Notes: generated by a model from the letters alone, not told the origin. DNA of 64,000 bases from Planktothrix agardhii NIES-204 (GCA_003609755.1 AP017991.1:2435501-2499500), one strand, 5' to 3'. Positions 15,646 to 24,317 are shown, counted from the first letter of the stretch. Made by a program: numbers and translations.

Positions 15646-16920
15646 AAAAAGCTAACAAATGCTAACTATTGTCCGCTTTTTCTTCCTGTTTCCACCTGGA
15701 AGTGTCGGCACTATCCAGTCCACAGGCTAACACGACTAATCTAGCCGCTTCTTGTTTTAAATTAATAGCAGCATTCAAATCTCTATCACACTCAAAACCG
15801 CAGTTATTACACTGGAACACTCTTTGAGACAGTGACAGAGATAATTTTTTCTCACCACAACTAGAGCAAGTTTTACTACTGGGATAAAATCTATCCACAA
15901 TCACTAACTTACTACCATATAGTTGAGTTTTATATTCTAACTGCCGACGGAACTCATAAAAGCCCATGTCAGCTATAGCTTTAGACAACTTACCGTTAGC
16001 TAACATTCCTGATACATTCAAATCTTCTATCCCTATAACTGCGTGGTTTTTGCTGATATAAGTGGTGATTTTATGTAATGTATCTTTCCTAATGTTGGCT
16101 ATTTTTTGGTGTAGTCTCGCTATTTTTATTTGGGCTTTTCTGGAATTATTTGAACCAACTTGTTTATGCCGATTCAAGTATTGCATTCTTGCTAACTTGT
16201 GTTCATACTTTTTATAACTTTTTGCTCCATCAAATACTTCTGTTGTTGATAATGTTGCTAAATGATTTATTCCTAAGTCAACTCCGACAAACTCTTGTTT
16301 TTTAGGGGTTTGACTGGTTTCTACTTCTATTTTCCAAGAAATAAACCACTTGTCAGCTTGTTTACTGATTGTGACTGATTTGGGTTTATATCCAAACGGT
16401 AAAAGTTCATAGGTCTTTATCCATCCAATTATCGGAACTTTCACTTTTCCATGGTCAATATGAACTGCACCATCTAATGTAAAAGAATCATGTCTACCTT
16501 TTTTCTTGAAGTTGGGAAATCCTTTAACTTTTTTGAAAAAAGATTGAAAGGCATCTGACAAATATCTTAATGCGTACTGAGGAGCGCATTTAGATACATC
16601 ATAATACCAAGGATGGATAGATTTAACTGCTGCTACTAACCATTTATGTAAGTCTATGGCTGTGGGAAATTTGATTTTGTCATCAGGATTAAGTTTATTA
16701 TGTATGAGAACCTGTTCACATAATCCTAAACCTTGATTCCAAGCGTGTCTGGCTATTCCTGCGTGTTGCGCCAGTAGTAGACGTTGTTGCTTGTTGACCT
16801 TCAATTGAGTCTTGAATCCTAGTAGCATGATTAGATTTTACACCAGCCCGACATTGTTACAGAAAATCTGACTTTGGCTGCAAGCATAAGTAGGTAATTG
16901 TTAGGAATTGTTAGCTTTTT
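15646..16920 (-). mobile_element. Solitary tnpB element (IS200/IS605-type) bounded by 13-bp inverted repeats
   Basis: AAAAAGCTAACAA at 15646-15658 and its exact complement TTGTTAGCTTTTT at 16908-16920 bracket the tnpB gene. Further degenerate GCTAAC/GTTAGG units lie just inside each end. No TnpA (Y1 transposase) is present, so movement would need one in trans. The guide-RNA-encoding end is expected to overlap the 3' end of tnpB (around 15600-15700). The exact IS ends are inferred, not proven. Confidence 0.6.
15662..16828 (-). CDS. tnpB: TnpB, IS605 OrfB-type RNA-guided nuclease
   Basis: The 388-aa protein contains an N-terminal helix-turn-helix/OrfB region, then the RuvC nuclease triad: Asp184 in VGVDLGINHLATLS, Glu268 in VIGIEDLNVSGM, Asp350 in CDRDLNAAINL. 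The zinc finger is intact (Cys321, Cys324, Cys340, Cys343). TnpB proteins use an RNA from the element end to cut DNA next to a short motif and so preserve the element. All catalytic residues are present, so it looks active. It lies between psb29 and a STAS-domain gene, with no accompanying tnpA. Confidence 0.9.
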   Translation of the reverse strand: MLLGFKTQLKVNKQQRLLLAQHAGIARHAWNQGLGLCEQVLIHNKLNPDDKIKFPTAIDLHKWLVAAVKSIHPWYYDVSKCAPQYALRYLSDAFQSFFKKVKGFPNFKKKGRHDSFTLDGAVHIDHGKVKVPIIGWIKTYELLPFGYKPKSVTISKQADKWFISWKIEVETSQTPKKQEFVGVDLGINHLATLSTTEVFDGAKSYKKYEHKLARMQYLNRHKQVGSNNSRKAQIKIARLHQKIANIRKDTLHKITTYISKNHAVIGIEDLNVSGMLANGKLSKAIADMGFYEFRRQLEYKTQLYGSKLVIVDRFYPSSKTCSSCGEKKLSLSLSQRVFQCNNCGFECDRDLNAAINLKQEAARLVVLACGLDSADTSRWKQEEKADNS

Positions 16921-17136
16921 AACTACTGTTAATTTACCCTCCACTCCTGCTGATTAGTCGAAGTCGGGAATTAGATTCGGTTATTTTCAAAAACGCTGTT
17001 GTTTTGTGGCAATGTTGCCTTCAAATCCAACTTAAACTCCAAAACCCATTGGTCAGCCACGGGTAGAGACGCACCTAAGCACATCCCTACGGCCTAATGG
17101 CGACCTTTGGAGTGAGAAAACCAGGATATTTTAACT
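16921..17136. other. Intergenic region upstream of tnpB element
   Basis: Together with the tnpB upstream part this forms a gene-free stretch of about 308 bp. It holds the outer repeat end and, at 17062-17090, a partial copy of the GTAGAGACGC-type dispersed repeat. No open frame or RNA gene was recognised. Confidence 0.5.
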
Positions 17137-17499
17137 TCAACTGGCCCTTACTCCACCATCAAGAGCTTCATCTTCTGTCTCAAAAATCTCAAATACAGAA
17201 TCCATCATGGTCACCTCAAATACCAACTTGGCTTCGGGATGAACATTACAAATTCGGAAACTTCCCTTCACTTTGTCAGCATCTCGCATTCCAGCAACCA
17301 GTGAAGTCAGACCTGAACTATCAATAAAGTTCACTTGACCTAGATTTACCACGACATGGCGACTCAATTTAGATATACATTCCTGCAACTTGAGGCGGAA
17401 TTGCCAAGCTGTTGTGATGTCTAGGCGTCCTGTTGGTGCCAAGACAATGACCTTTGTGCCATCCTGGGTCGTATGTTCTTTTTGATCGATATGAATCAC
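17137..17499 (-). CDS. STAS-domain anti-sigma factor antagonist-like protein
   Basis: The 120-aa single-domain STAS protein has the phosphorylatable serine motif VNFIDSSGLTSLVAGM at about residues 57-72 and the N-terminal beta-strand pattern VIVLAPTGRLDITTAW. Such proteins are partner-switch components that bind anti-sigma kinases when unphosphorylated. No cognate kinase or phosphatase gene is nearby, so its partner is unknown. The gene directly follows hemF in the same orientation (55 bp apart) but is probably functionally separate. Confidence 0.88.
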   Translation of the reverse strand: MIHIDQKEHTTQDGTKVIVLAPTGRLDITTAWQFRLKLQECISKLSRHVVVNLGQVNFIDSSGLTSLVAGMRDADKVKGSFRICNVHPEAKLVFEVTMMDSVFEIFETEDEALDGGVRAS

Positions 17500-17554
17500 T
17501 GACCGTCCCCTCGGAATTTTTGATATTGCTTTGGTTGCTTATCTGATCTGTAGT

Positions 17555-18604
17555 TTAACTTAGACCTGTGAATTGGGAGCAGTCTGTGTTCACCCAATCT
17601 TGAGGCTTCAAGAAAGTATCATACAGTTCTGCTTCTGGAGTCCCTGGTTTTGGTTCATAGCCATATTCCCATCTTACCAGAGGCGGTAAAGACATGAGAA
17701 TTGACTCAGTGCGACCATTGGTTTGTAAGCCAAAAATCGTTCCGCGATCATAAACCAAGTTGAATTCCACATATCGACCCCGCCGATATAATTGGAACTG
17801 CCGTTCTCGATCTCCATAGTCATGAGAACGTCTGCGTTCTACAATCGGGCAATAAGCGGGAAGAAAAGCCCCTCCACAGTCTTTTGCAAAACTGAACAAA
17901 GAGTCCCAATCTTTCGGATCAGGGATTCCCACTTTATCACTATACAGGGCGGCTGCTCCTTTCGGATCAGGGCCTTTATAGAGTTGGCTTTGTCCATCTT
18001 GATAGTCAAAAAAGATACCGCCTACCCCCCGAGTTTCTTGGCGATGTTTCAGATAGAAATATTCATCGCACCAGGGCTTAAATACAGAATAATACTGTGG
18101 ATCGTGGCGATCGCAAGTTTCTTTTAAAGTTTGATGGAAATAGTGAGCATCTTCGGCAAAGGGATAATAGGGGGTTAAATCAATACCTCCGCCAAACCAC
18201 CAGACCGGCCCGGCTTCAAAATAGCGATAATTGAGATGTATCGTGGGAATATAGGGATTGCGAGGATGCAATACCATGGAAGTTCCCGTGGCATAAAATC
18301 CAGATCCGGCGGCTTCTGGGCGTTGGGCCAGAATCGAAGGAGGCAACTGTTGGCCCCAAACCTCCGAGAAGTTCACCCCGCCTTGTTCAAAGACATCTCC
18401 TTCTTGCATGACACGAGATCGACCTCCACCTCCTTCGGGACGCTCCCAAGCGTCTTCTCTAAATTTGCCAAGGCCATCAAGCTGTTCTAAGCCCTGACAA
18501 ATTTCATCCTGGAGTTGTTTCATAAACTGACTGACACGGGTTTGAGAGTCAGTCGCAGGGATCAAGTGGGGCGTAGTAGTTTCCGATACCTGAGAAGCTG
18601 TCAT
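17555..18604 (-). CDS. hemF: Oxygen-dependent coproporphyrinogen III oxidase HemF
   Basis: This is the cytoplasmic enzyme of heme and chlorophyll synthesis, converting coproporphyrinogen III to protoporphyrinogen IX with O2. The family blocks are evident: [56 protein letters not shown], and [20 protein letters not shown] near the C terminus. The ATG at 18604 (MTASQVSE) is preferred; an in-frame ATG at 18637 would add 11 residues encoded partly by a HIP1 site. Full length, about 349 aa. Confidence 0.95.
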   Translation of the reverse strand: MTASQVSETTTPHLIPATDSQTRVSQFMKQLQDEICQGLEQLDGLGKFREDAWERPEGGGGRSRVMQEGDVFEQGGVNFSEVWGQQLPPSILAQRPEAAGSGFYATGTSMVLHPRNPYIPTIHLNYRYFEAGPVWWFGGGIDLTPYYPFAEDAHYFHQTLKETCDRHDPQYYSVFKPWCDEYFYLKHRQETRGVGGIFFDYQDGQSQLYKGPDPKGAAALYSDKVGIPDPKDWDSLFSFAKDCGGAFLPAYCPIVERRRSHDYGDRERQFQLYRRGRYVEFNLVYDRGTIFGLQTNGRTESILMSLPPLVRWEYGYEPKPGTPEAELYDTFLKPQDWVNTDCSQFTGLS

Positions 18605-18906
18605 AATTTTTTTAACCTTTTTCGCGATCGCAAACAATGGGTTGCAATCTTACCAAGCGTTATGATCATGTCTGCATTGTGTCCCTTGAGTCAAGTGGCT
18701 AACGGGAATTCCTACAGTCAAACCTGGATACCGTAAACCTTTTTTACTTGAATTTTAAGTGGGTTTAAGTCTGTTTAAGACTGATGATCAAAATACTAAC
18801 ACCCTTTGCATGACCCAATCCTTTAATAATTAAGAGGGGAATAGAGTCTGTTTCTCCTAAAATAGCTCTTTGTCCATCCCTCAAACTGAGAACACTTTGA
18901 TCCAAT

Positions 18907-19968
18907 ATGCTTGATCTCAATAACGTATTAGAGGTATTACGACCTGTACAAGACCCCGAACTTCAAAAGAGTTTGGTGGAGTTAAACATGATTCGTAACA
19001 TTCAAATCCAAGGAGGGGAGGTTAGTTTTACCCTAGTCCTCACTACCCCCGCCTGTCCCCTGCGGGAATTTATCGTCGAAGATTGTCAGAAAGCGGTTAA
19101 ACAGCTTCCATGGGTGGAAAGTGTTGTTATTGATGTTACGGCTGAAACCCCTCAACAAAAAGCTTTACCAGACCGTCAAGGCATTGTCGGTGTTAAAAAT
19201 ATTCTGGCTATTTCTAGTGGTAAGGGGGGCGTGGGAAAAAGTACGGTGGCGGTGAATGTGGCTGTTGCCTTAGCCCAAATGGGTGCTAAAGTCGGGTTGA
19301 TTGATGCGGATATTTATGGCCCTAATGATCCGACCATGTTAGGGTTGGCCGATGCTCAGGTTATGGTGCAGCAAAGTCCCCAGGGTGAATTCCTAGAACC
19401 GGCTTTTAATCATGGGGTGAAGTTGGTTTCTATGGCGTTTCTGATCGATAAAGATCAGCCTGTAATTTGGCGTGGCCCGATGTTAAATGGGATTATTCGT
19501 CAATTTCTCTATCAGGTCAATTGGGGTGAATTAGACTATCTACTGGTGGATATGCCCCCAGGAACCGGAGATGCCCAATTAACCCTCGCCCAAGCTGTTC
19601 CTATGTCCGGGGTCGTAATTGTGACAACACCTCAGTTAGTGTCCCTGCTAGACTCCCGTAAGGGGTTAAAAATGTTCCAACAGTTGGGGGTTTCGGTGTT
19701 GGGAATTGTGGAAAATATGAGTTATTTTATTCCTCCCGATGCCCCGGAGAAAAAATACGATATCTTTGGTTCCGGGGGAGGGGCAAAAACCGCCCAGGAG
19801 TTAGGTGTTCCTTTACTGGGGTCTATTCCTTTGGAAATACCTGTCGGAGAAGGGGGAGACACGGGGGTTCCCATTGTCATTTCTGATCCTAACTGCGCCG
19901 CTGCTTTAGAATTAATTGCGATCGCCCAGCGTATCGCCGGAAAAGTCTCTGTCTTCGCCTTAACTTAG
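18907..19968 (+). CDS. Mrp/ApbC-type P-loop Fe-S cluster carrier
   Basis: The 353-aa protein has an N-terminal MIP18/DUF59 domain (about 1-85, VLEVLRPVQDPELQKSLVEL) followed by the ParA/MinD-like ATPase domain. The deviant Walker A is SSGKGGVGKST (about 100-110), with the Mrp signature LLVDMPPGTGDAQLTLAQ. It is an ATP-dependent scaffold or carrier delivering Fe-S clusters to apoproteins. The two cysteines usually close to the dimer interface were not seen, so cluster binding may differ. It is divergent from hemF. Confidence 0.92.
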   Translation: MLDLNNVLEVLRPVQDPELQKSLVELNMIRNIQIQGGEVSFTLVLTTPACPLREFIVEDCQKAVKQLPWVESVVIDVTAETPQQKALPDRQGIVGVKNILAISSGKGGVGKSTVAVNVAVALAQMGAKVGLIDADIYGPNDPTMLGLADAQVMVQQSPQGEFLEPAFNHGVKLVSMAFLIDKDQPVIWRGPMLNGIIRQFLYQVNWGELDYLLVDMPPGTGDAQLTLAQAVPMSGVVIVTTPQLVSLLDSRKGLKMFQQLGVSVLGIVENMSYFIPPDAPEKKYDIFGSGGGAKTAQELGVPLLGSIPLEIPVGEGGDTGVPIVISDPNCAAALELIAIAQRIAGKVSVFALT

Positions 19969-19986
19969 GTTTTGATTGTTAATATA

Positions 19987-20006
19987 TAGGGGTGATCCAA
20001 CCCCTA
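19987..20006. terminator. Hairpin after mrp
   Basis: TAGGGGT (19987-19993) pairs perfectly with ACCCCTA (20000-20006), loop GATCCA, 18 bp past the mrp stop. No T-run follows, so termination is only likely. Confidence 0.4.
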
Positions 20007-20061
20007 TTACTGTCAATTTATAGACCGTAGGGGCGGGTTTAGAGAGATTATTGGTGTGATG

Positions 20062-20178
20062 TCAAAGATTGACCCGAATTTTAATTTCGGAAGGTTCAGC
20101 CGTTTCAAAAAATAATTCAAGAGCTTCGATTAAATTTAGTCTGGCTTCCTCAACATTATTTCCTTTGGGAGAATAACA
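20062..20178 (-). pseudogene. HicB-type antitoxin, C-terminal remnant
   Basis: Read leftward, the frame YSPKGNNVEEARLNLIEALE then LFFETAEPSEIKIRVNL ends in TGA at 20062-20064. The NVEEARLNLIEALELFFE block is the characteristic C-terminal signature of HicB-like antitoxins. The N-terminal part is missing: the neighbouring gene starting at 20179 on the other strand occupies that place. No HicA partner is visible. Confidence 0.65.
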
Positions 20179-20361
20179 ATGTATAAAGATCCAATTTTAG
20201 AAGAAATCCATAATTATAGAGAGGAGTACGCAAAATCATTTAACTACGACCTCAAGGCTATATTTGATGATTTGCGAAATAAGCAAATGGCTAGTAGCCG
20301 AAAATTTGTCAAACTTCCCATCAACCGCTTAACTAATGCACCCCAGCACCCAACAGTGTGA
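20179..20361 (+). CDS. Small toxin-antitoxin-associated-like protein, 60 aa
   Basis: MYKDPILEEIHNYREEYAKS followed by FNYDLKAIFDDLRNKQMASS resembles small cyanobacterial proteins that sit upstream of PIN or RelE toxins (pattern DPIVEEIR...FNYDLxAIFxDL). It has a ribosome site (GGGAGA) 6 bases before the ATG. No toxin follows; only a hairpin repeat and a truncated HEPN gene on the opposite strand. The C-terminal tail after KFVKLPINR is probably not original. Confidence 0.6.
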   Translation: MYKDPILEEIHNYREEYAKSFNYDLKAIFDDLRNKQMASSRKFVKLPINRLTNAPQHPTV

Positions 20362-20368
20362 TCAGTTA

Positions 20369-20412
20369 GTAGTTGGGCTTTAGCCCTTATTTTTGCGCTT
20401 AAGCGCAACTAC
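20369..20412. repeat. Hairpin repeat truncating a HEPN gene
   Basis: GTAGTTG-G-GCTT (20369-20380) and AAGC-G-CAACTAC (20401-20412) pair with one mismatch. The remnant HEPN reading frame loses its family sequence exactly at base 20412, the repeat edge. It is related to the hairpin at 918-963. Confidence 0.7.
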
Positions 20413-20466
20413 CGCATTTAAACTTTGTTGTGCTTTTAAGAGTAATTCAAGTTGATCGTTAGTCAT
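20380..20466 (-). pseudogene. HEPN-domain toxin, N-terminal remnant (28 codons)
   Basis: The frame begins MTNDQLELLLKAQQSLNA, typical of the start of HEPN-domain proteins partnered with MNT nucleotidyltransferases, then runs into a hairpin repeat (VVALKRKNKG) and stops. The catalytic RxxxxxH motif of HEPN RNases is absent. It lies 14 bp behind the MNT gene on the same strand, as expected for the toxin half of an MNT/HEPN pair. Confidence 0.6.
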
Positions 20467-20479
20467 GGTGTGATAAAAT

Positions 20480-20800
20480 CTAAAGTAAAATACCTTCTTT
20501 CCGAATATTTCTTAATAAAGGGCCTTGACGATGTAAAAACCGATTTTCTTCCATAAATATACAGTTAATAACTTCATTATTTTGCAAAGATAAATCGGCA
20601 ATCAATTGACCTGTGCGTTTAATTTCTTGCCCGACTTGAACAGTTCCTTTTAACACCACTAATACATCAATATCTGAACCAATATCTGCATCTCCTCTAG
20701 CTTGCGAACCGAATAAAATTAGGGTAACTAAGCGGTTTTGATAGAGTTGCTCAAATTCGGTTTTGAGTTTTTGTATAATCTGTTGGATTTTGGGGTTCAT
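20480..20800 (-). CDS. mntA: MNT-type nucleotidyltransferase antitoxin
   Basis: The 106-aa protein has the minimal nucleotidyltransferase motif LILFGSQARGDADIGSDIDV at about residues 27-46 (GSx10DxD), plus a downstream acidic strand (EVINCIFMEE). Proteins of this type neutralise HEPN RNase toxins, in characterised cases by adenylylating a tyrosine. The gene looks intact; its HEPN partner immediately downstream is truncated, so the antitoxin is now an orphan. The mntA symbol is by family analogy. Confidence 0.8.
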   Translation of the reverse strand: MNPKIQQIIQKLKTEFEQLYQNRLVTLILFGSQARGDADIGSDIDVLVVLKGTVQVGQEIKRTGQLIADLSLQNNEVINCIFMEENRFLHRQGPLLRNIRKEGILL

Positions 20801-20847
20801 TTTTTTTCTTTATGTAACAAAAATTTAAGCTATTCTTCAAGTTGTCA

Positions 20848-21120
20848 CTATTGTTGTTTAATAATTCTATTGGGCACACCATACAAATAATAATCAATAT
20901 TTTCCGCAAAATCTTTAGGAAGTTTTTCCCATTCTTCGGGAGGAACTTCTGATATAATTTCATCGATCATATTTAGGATAGAATTATCAAGTTTGGGCGG
21001 CGTTAAATCCGTTGTGTTTCTGGTTTTGACTCTGGTTTTCAGGAAAATCAAGAAGTGATAAACTTCCTCAATTACAAAGTCGGGTGTAGTTTCGAGTTCT
21101 TGAATAAGTTCTTGTTTCAT
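20848..21120 (-). CDS. Small hypothetical protein, antitoxin-like N terminus, 90 aa
   Basis: The start (MKQELIQELETTPDFVIEEV then YHFLIFLKTR) is a common opening of short cyanobacterial proteins related to DUF2281-like antitoxins. The rest is acidic (IIDEIISEVPPEEWEKLPKD-like region) and ends in a basic tail. No toxin gene is adjacent. It is part of a cluster of small toxin-antitoxin debris between 20 and 21.7 kb. Confidence 0.55.
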   Translation of the reverse strand: MKQELIQELETTPDFVIEEVYHFLIFLKTRVKTRNTTDLTPPKLDNSILNMIDEIISEVPPEEWEKLPKDFAENIDYYLYGVPNRIIKQQ

Positions 21121-21170
21121 AATATAGATTAAATTTTGGGGTTGATGTTAACCCAAATATGGGGTTAAAA

Positions 21171-21652
21171 CTAGGAGAATAACTGGCGGAAAAATTGCTT
21201 GATTTGACTAAACCAGCGACGGATTTTTTGCCACCGAGTCGGGGATGGCGGAATGGGTGGGGTTTCGAGTTGCTCAAGGGCGCGATCGCATTCTTGGATT
21301 TTGTGATCGAGTTGGATTTGTTGATAGAATTGGCGAGCATTGCGGTACGCACCTATGGCGTCGGGAATGCGGTTAAGTTTAGTTAGGGTTTTACCAAAGT
21401 TAAACCAGGTTTTAGCTTGGTATTGAGGACTTTTGATTTCTGTTGCAATAGTCAAAGCCTCTTGATACAAAGAAAGAGCTTGTTGCTTGCAAATATGTTA
21501 CCAGCAACCCCAGAACTAATGCTACTAAAGCATTGCAGTAGGCCAATTCCTTGTAAAGCCGGAATCAGGGGACAAGCAACACCCCCAACCATAATCGCCC
21601 CAAACGTTAACAGACGGAGATTGCGTTGACTAACTAAATCGGGAATTCCCAC
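21171..21652 (-). pseudogene. NB-ARC/TPR-type protein remnant with large internal deletion
   Basis: The 5' part (from 21652) encodes a start typical of cyanobacterial NB-ARC/TPR proteins (GIPDLVSQRNLRLLTFGAIM, then CPLIPALQGIGLLQCFSSIS and GVAGNIFASN). The reading then changes frame near 21470-21490 into a TPR end (QALSLYQEALTIATEI, FNFGKTLTKLNRIPDAIGAY) with a basic tail ending at 21171. The whole ATPase core is missing. A deletion fusing both ends out of frame explains the arrangement. Confidence 0.6.
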
Positions 21653-21818
21653 GTTCTCACCCCTGAGCTAGATTGATTTAATTATAGGATAGGGGAATCT
21701 GCAATAGGTAATAGGGAACAGAAAATCAGGGGATTTGTAAAGATAGCGATCGCAATATATAGCAATCCCAAATAGTTAGTGGTATGGGTAATTCATGAAT
21801 TGTCCATACTATTAAAAT

Positions 21819-23144
21819 TTAGCGATTCATTTGACGATTAGCAAGATCAATTTTTTTAACAAAATAATCCTCTCGATATTTTAACTGTTGTGCTAATCCT
21901 AATCCTTGTTGGAAGGCTGCGATCGCCGATTGATATGCTTTTTGTGATAAATAAATATCTCCTATTTGATCATAAGCATTCATCATCCCATAATAATTAT
22001 TAGTCTGTTGATTGACCAAAACTTGGGCTTGATAAATGTCTAAAGCGGTTTTAATTTGATTTTGAGACCGATAGAGTTTACCCAGTCTTCCTAATGCTTC
22101 ACTGGCGTTATCAAACTGTTGAATAGAGGTAGCAATACTGTAGGCTTCTTGATAGGTTGCTCCCGCTTGTTCAAATTGTTCTAATTTTTCATAATTCCCA
22201 CCAATACCTAATTTAATTTCTGGAATTGGTAATAAATTTTGCTGACCTGCATAATATCCAGCTAGTCTTTCTTTAACAGAAATAGCCTTTAAATATTCTC
22301 CTATTTGTTCATAAATAAAACTTAATTGTTGTAGCGATCGCACTTCACTCGCCGGGGGTGTCGGGTTGGGATTTTCGGGGGTAGCGGGTTGGGGTTGAGG
22401 CGGTAGAATATCCCCTTTAATGGCGCGGATTTCCTGTTGTAATTCCAATAGTTTCTCATAAGTTGCTGCGGCGTTGGGATAGTCTAACCACATCATATAA
22501 ATTTGAGCAATTTCATTAGAATATTGTTCTTCTGCTAAACTATCTTGACTTTTATTTGCCGTTTCTAATAAATATTGATAGACTGTTAAAGATTGCTTTT
22601 TAGCTCTAACATTCTTAAATGTTAATCCCAAGGATTGCCATAATTCAAAATTGTCACTCTTTTCAGTTTGCAGTTTTTGTACAATTTGATCAAGGCGTTC
22701 TGTGATGAATTTTATATATAATCTTTGACTATTATTCCAAGCAATTAACCCGATGCGATTTAAAGCTGCAATTTCTTGAGATAATCCAAAATAACGCCTA
22801 ATTCTTAACTCTCGATTCCATAATTCAAACGCACCTGGAATATTTCCAGTAGCTAATAATGCTGTAGCTTCCGCATTTAGTTTAATTAATTCAGGTTCTA
22901 ATATTTGCTGTTGACTTTGACCTAATACTTGACCATCGGGGGGAGGAGAAGGGAGTAAAGGATCGGGTTCTTTAGTAAATAATGGGTTAGGAGAAAAATC
23001 ATCGAGTAGGGGTTTTTCGGGTTTGGGTTGTTTTTGTTTTTGAGCGATCGCAATTCCAGTATTTTCTAAACCAGATAAGATCACAATAACAGCTATTAAA
23101 ATAATATTGACTGCCTGCATAGTCAGTGTTTTTAGGTTGGTCAT
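21819..23144 (-). CDS. Exported TPR-repeat protein, about 441 aa
   Basis: The start at 23144 (MTNLKTLTMQAVNIILIAVI) gives a signal peptide or N-terminal anchor, followed by a Pro/Lys-rich linker. TPR-like helical repeats run from about residue 75 to the end; the C-terminal ones are clear (ASEALGRLGKLYRSQNQIKT, AYDQIGDIYLSQKAYQSAIA, AFQQGLGLAQQLKYREDYF). An ATG at 23222 is in frame but adds an unlikely extension. Probably a periplasmic scaffold; the partner is unknown. Confidence 0.72.
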   Translation of the reverse strand: MTNLKTLTMQAVNIILIAVIVILSGLENTGIAIAQKQKQPKPEKPLLDDFSPNPLFTKEPDPLLPSPPPDGQVLGQSQQQILEPELIKLNAEATALLATGNIPGAFELWNRELRIRRYFGLSQEIAALNRIGLIAWNNSQRLYIKFITERLDQIVQKLQTEKSDNFELWQSLGLTFKNVRAKKQSLTVYQYLLETANKSQDSLAEEQYSNEIAQIYMMWLDYPNAAATYEKLLELQQEIRAIKGDILPPQPQPATPENPNPTPPASEVRSLQQLSFIYEQIGEYLKAISVKERLAGYYAGQQNLLPIPEIKLGIGGNYEKLEQFEQAGATYQEAYSIATSIQQFDNASEALGRLGKLYRSQNQIKTALDIYQAQVLVNQQTNNYYGMMNAYDQIGDIYLSQKAYQSAIAAFQQGLGLAQQLKYREDYFVKKIDLANRQMNR

Positions 23145-23653
23145 AAAATTAACAGCGCAGAATTTAAAATAGAATCTATTTATTATTCTATAACTATTTT
23201 CAACCGTTTGTAAACACTCCAATCAATTTTTCTAGCGAAATTGACCTAAAAAGGATTAATAGAATTATATACAATCAAAAAAGTTTATTGATTTTAAATC
23301 ATCAAAATGATGGAACTCAGCTTTTATTATTGAGTTTAGAACAAAGTTGAATCGGGTAGTCAATAAATACTCAAAAACCATAATACCCTCCCCCCACCGT
23401 CTATAGATGTGTAGAGAGAAGGTATATCAATGATCGGATGCCAGCCTACTAGCTTACGGATATTTATATCCTAGCTTAAGGTAAGGCTAAGTGTCAACTC
23501 TCGTGTTGAAATCCATTTTTTGCGGAAAGATTAAAGAACACGCCGATGAAGTGCGGGATGTAATTTATCCGCCGATATCAACCACAATATAGATAGTGAT
23601 ATTATGATAACTTTGATTTTGAATTATCTATCTAATCTCAATCGAATTTAGTT
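23145..23653. other. Gene-free 509-bp region upstream of the bilin lyase gene
   Basis: It contains no credible frame. Visible features are a GGATAT-TT-ATATCC palindrome near 23457-23470, CTAGCTTA repeated on both sides of it, and a G/C-richer block at about 23500-23580 that could fold. It may be a long regulated leader of the lyase gene, but I recognise no known RNA family. Confidence 0.4.
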
Positions 23654-24244
23654 ATGAGTCATTCCACCGATACTATCAAACTAGCACAATTAATGGCAGC
23701 AGACTTCAGCAACCAAGCCCAAGCCTTTGAAAACCCGCCGTTTTTTGCCCATATTCGCGTCTGTATGCGTCCCCTACCAACGGAATTATTAGATGGAGTT
23801 AGCTTGTATTTAGAACAGGCTTATGATATTAACTTAAAACAACCCTATCGAGTGCGGGTATTAAAATTAGTGGCGGGGGAAAATCACATTGAAATTGAGA
23901 ATTATGTGATTGAAAATGAAGCCGAATTTCATGGTGCATCCCGGGAACCTGAACGACTTCAAGGGTTAACAAAAGAACGATTAAAAAAAATGGAAAAATG
24001 TTCTTTTATTACCCATTGGACAGGACATGGTTTTAAAGGGGAAGTGGAACCAGGGAAAGGATGTATGGTGGAACGTAAAGGGAAAGTCAGCTATTTAGCG
24101 AGTGAATTTGAAATTGATGAACACCACTTTATTAGTCACGACCGAGGACGCGACCCCGAAACCGATGAACAACTTTGGGGAGCTTTAGCAGGGCCATTTC
24201 AATTTGTGCGCTGGACAAGTTTTGCTGACGAGGTAAAAATTTGA
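23654..24244 (+). CDS. cpcT: CpcT/CpeT-type phycobiliprotein chromophore lyase
   Basis: The 196-aa protein belongs to the CpcT/CpeT family (T-type lyases that attach phycocyanobilin to Cys-153-type sites of beta subunits). Seen: IRVCMRPLPTELLDGVSLYL, EQAYDINLKQPYRVRVLKL, GCMVERKGKVSYLASEFEID, and the C-terminal LWGALAGPFQFVRWTSFADE. The length matches the family. CpcT rather than CpeT is favoured by overall similarity as I remember it; the distinction is not certain. It lies 58 bp before sqdB on the same strand. Confidence 0.85.
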   Translation: MSHSTDTIKLAQLMAADFSNQAQAFENPPFFAHIRVCMRPLPTELLDGVSLYLEQAYDINLKQPYRVRVLKLVAGENHIEIENYVIENEAEFHGASREPERLQGLTKERLKKMEKCSFITHWTGHGFKGEVEPGKGCMVERKGKVSYLASEFEIDEHHFISHDRGRDPETDEQLWGALAGPFQFVRWTSFADEVKI

Positions 24245-24302
24245 TCCCCTTTCCTGATAAATTTACCGAGTATTGGCACATCAAGATTCAAAAAGTGTAT
24301 TT

Positions 24303-24317
24303 ATGAAAGTCCTGGTT
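24303..24317 (+). CDS. sqdB: sqdB exon 1 (codons 1-5)
   Basis: ATG AAA GTC CTG GTT encodes MKVLV, the start of the Rossmann strand of SqdB, and stops abruptly at GTGCG, the 5' consensus of group II introns. Joining it in phase 0 to 26812 restores [20 protein letters not shown]. It has no meaning without exon 2. Confidence 0.88.
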
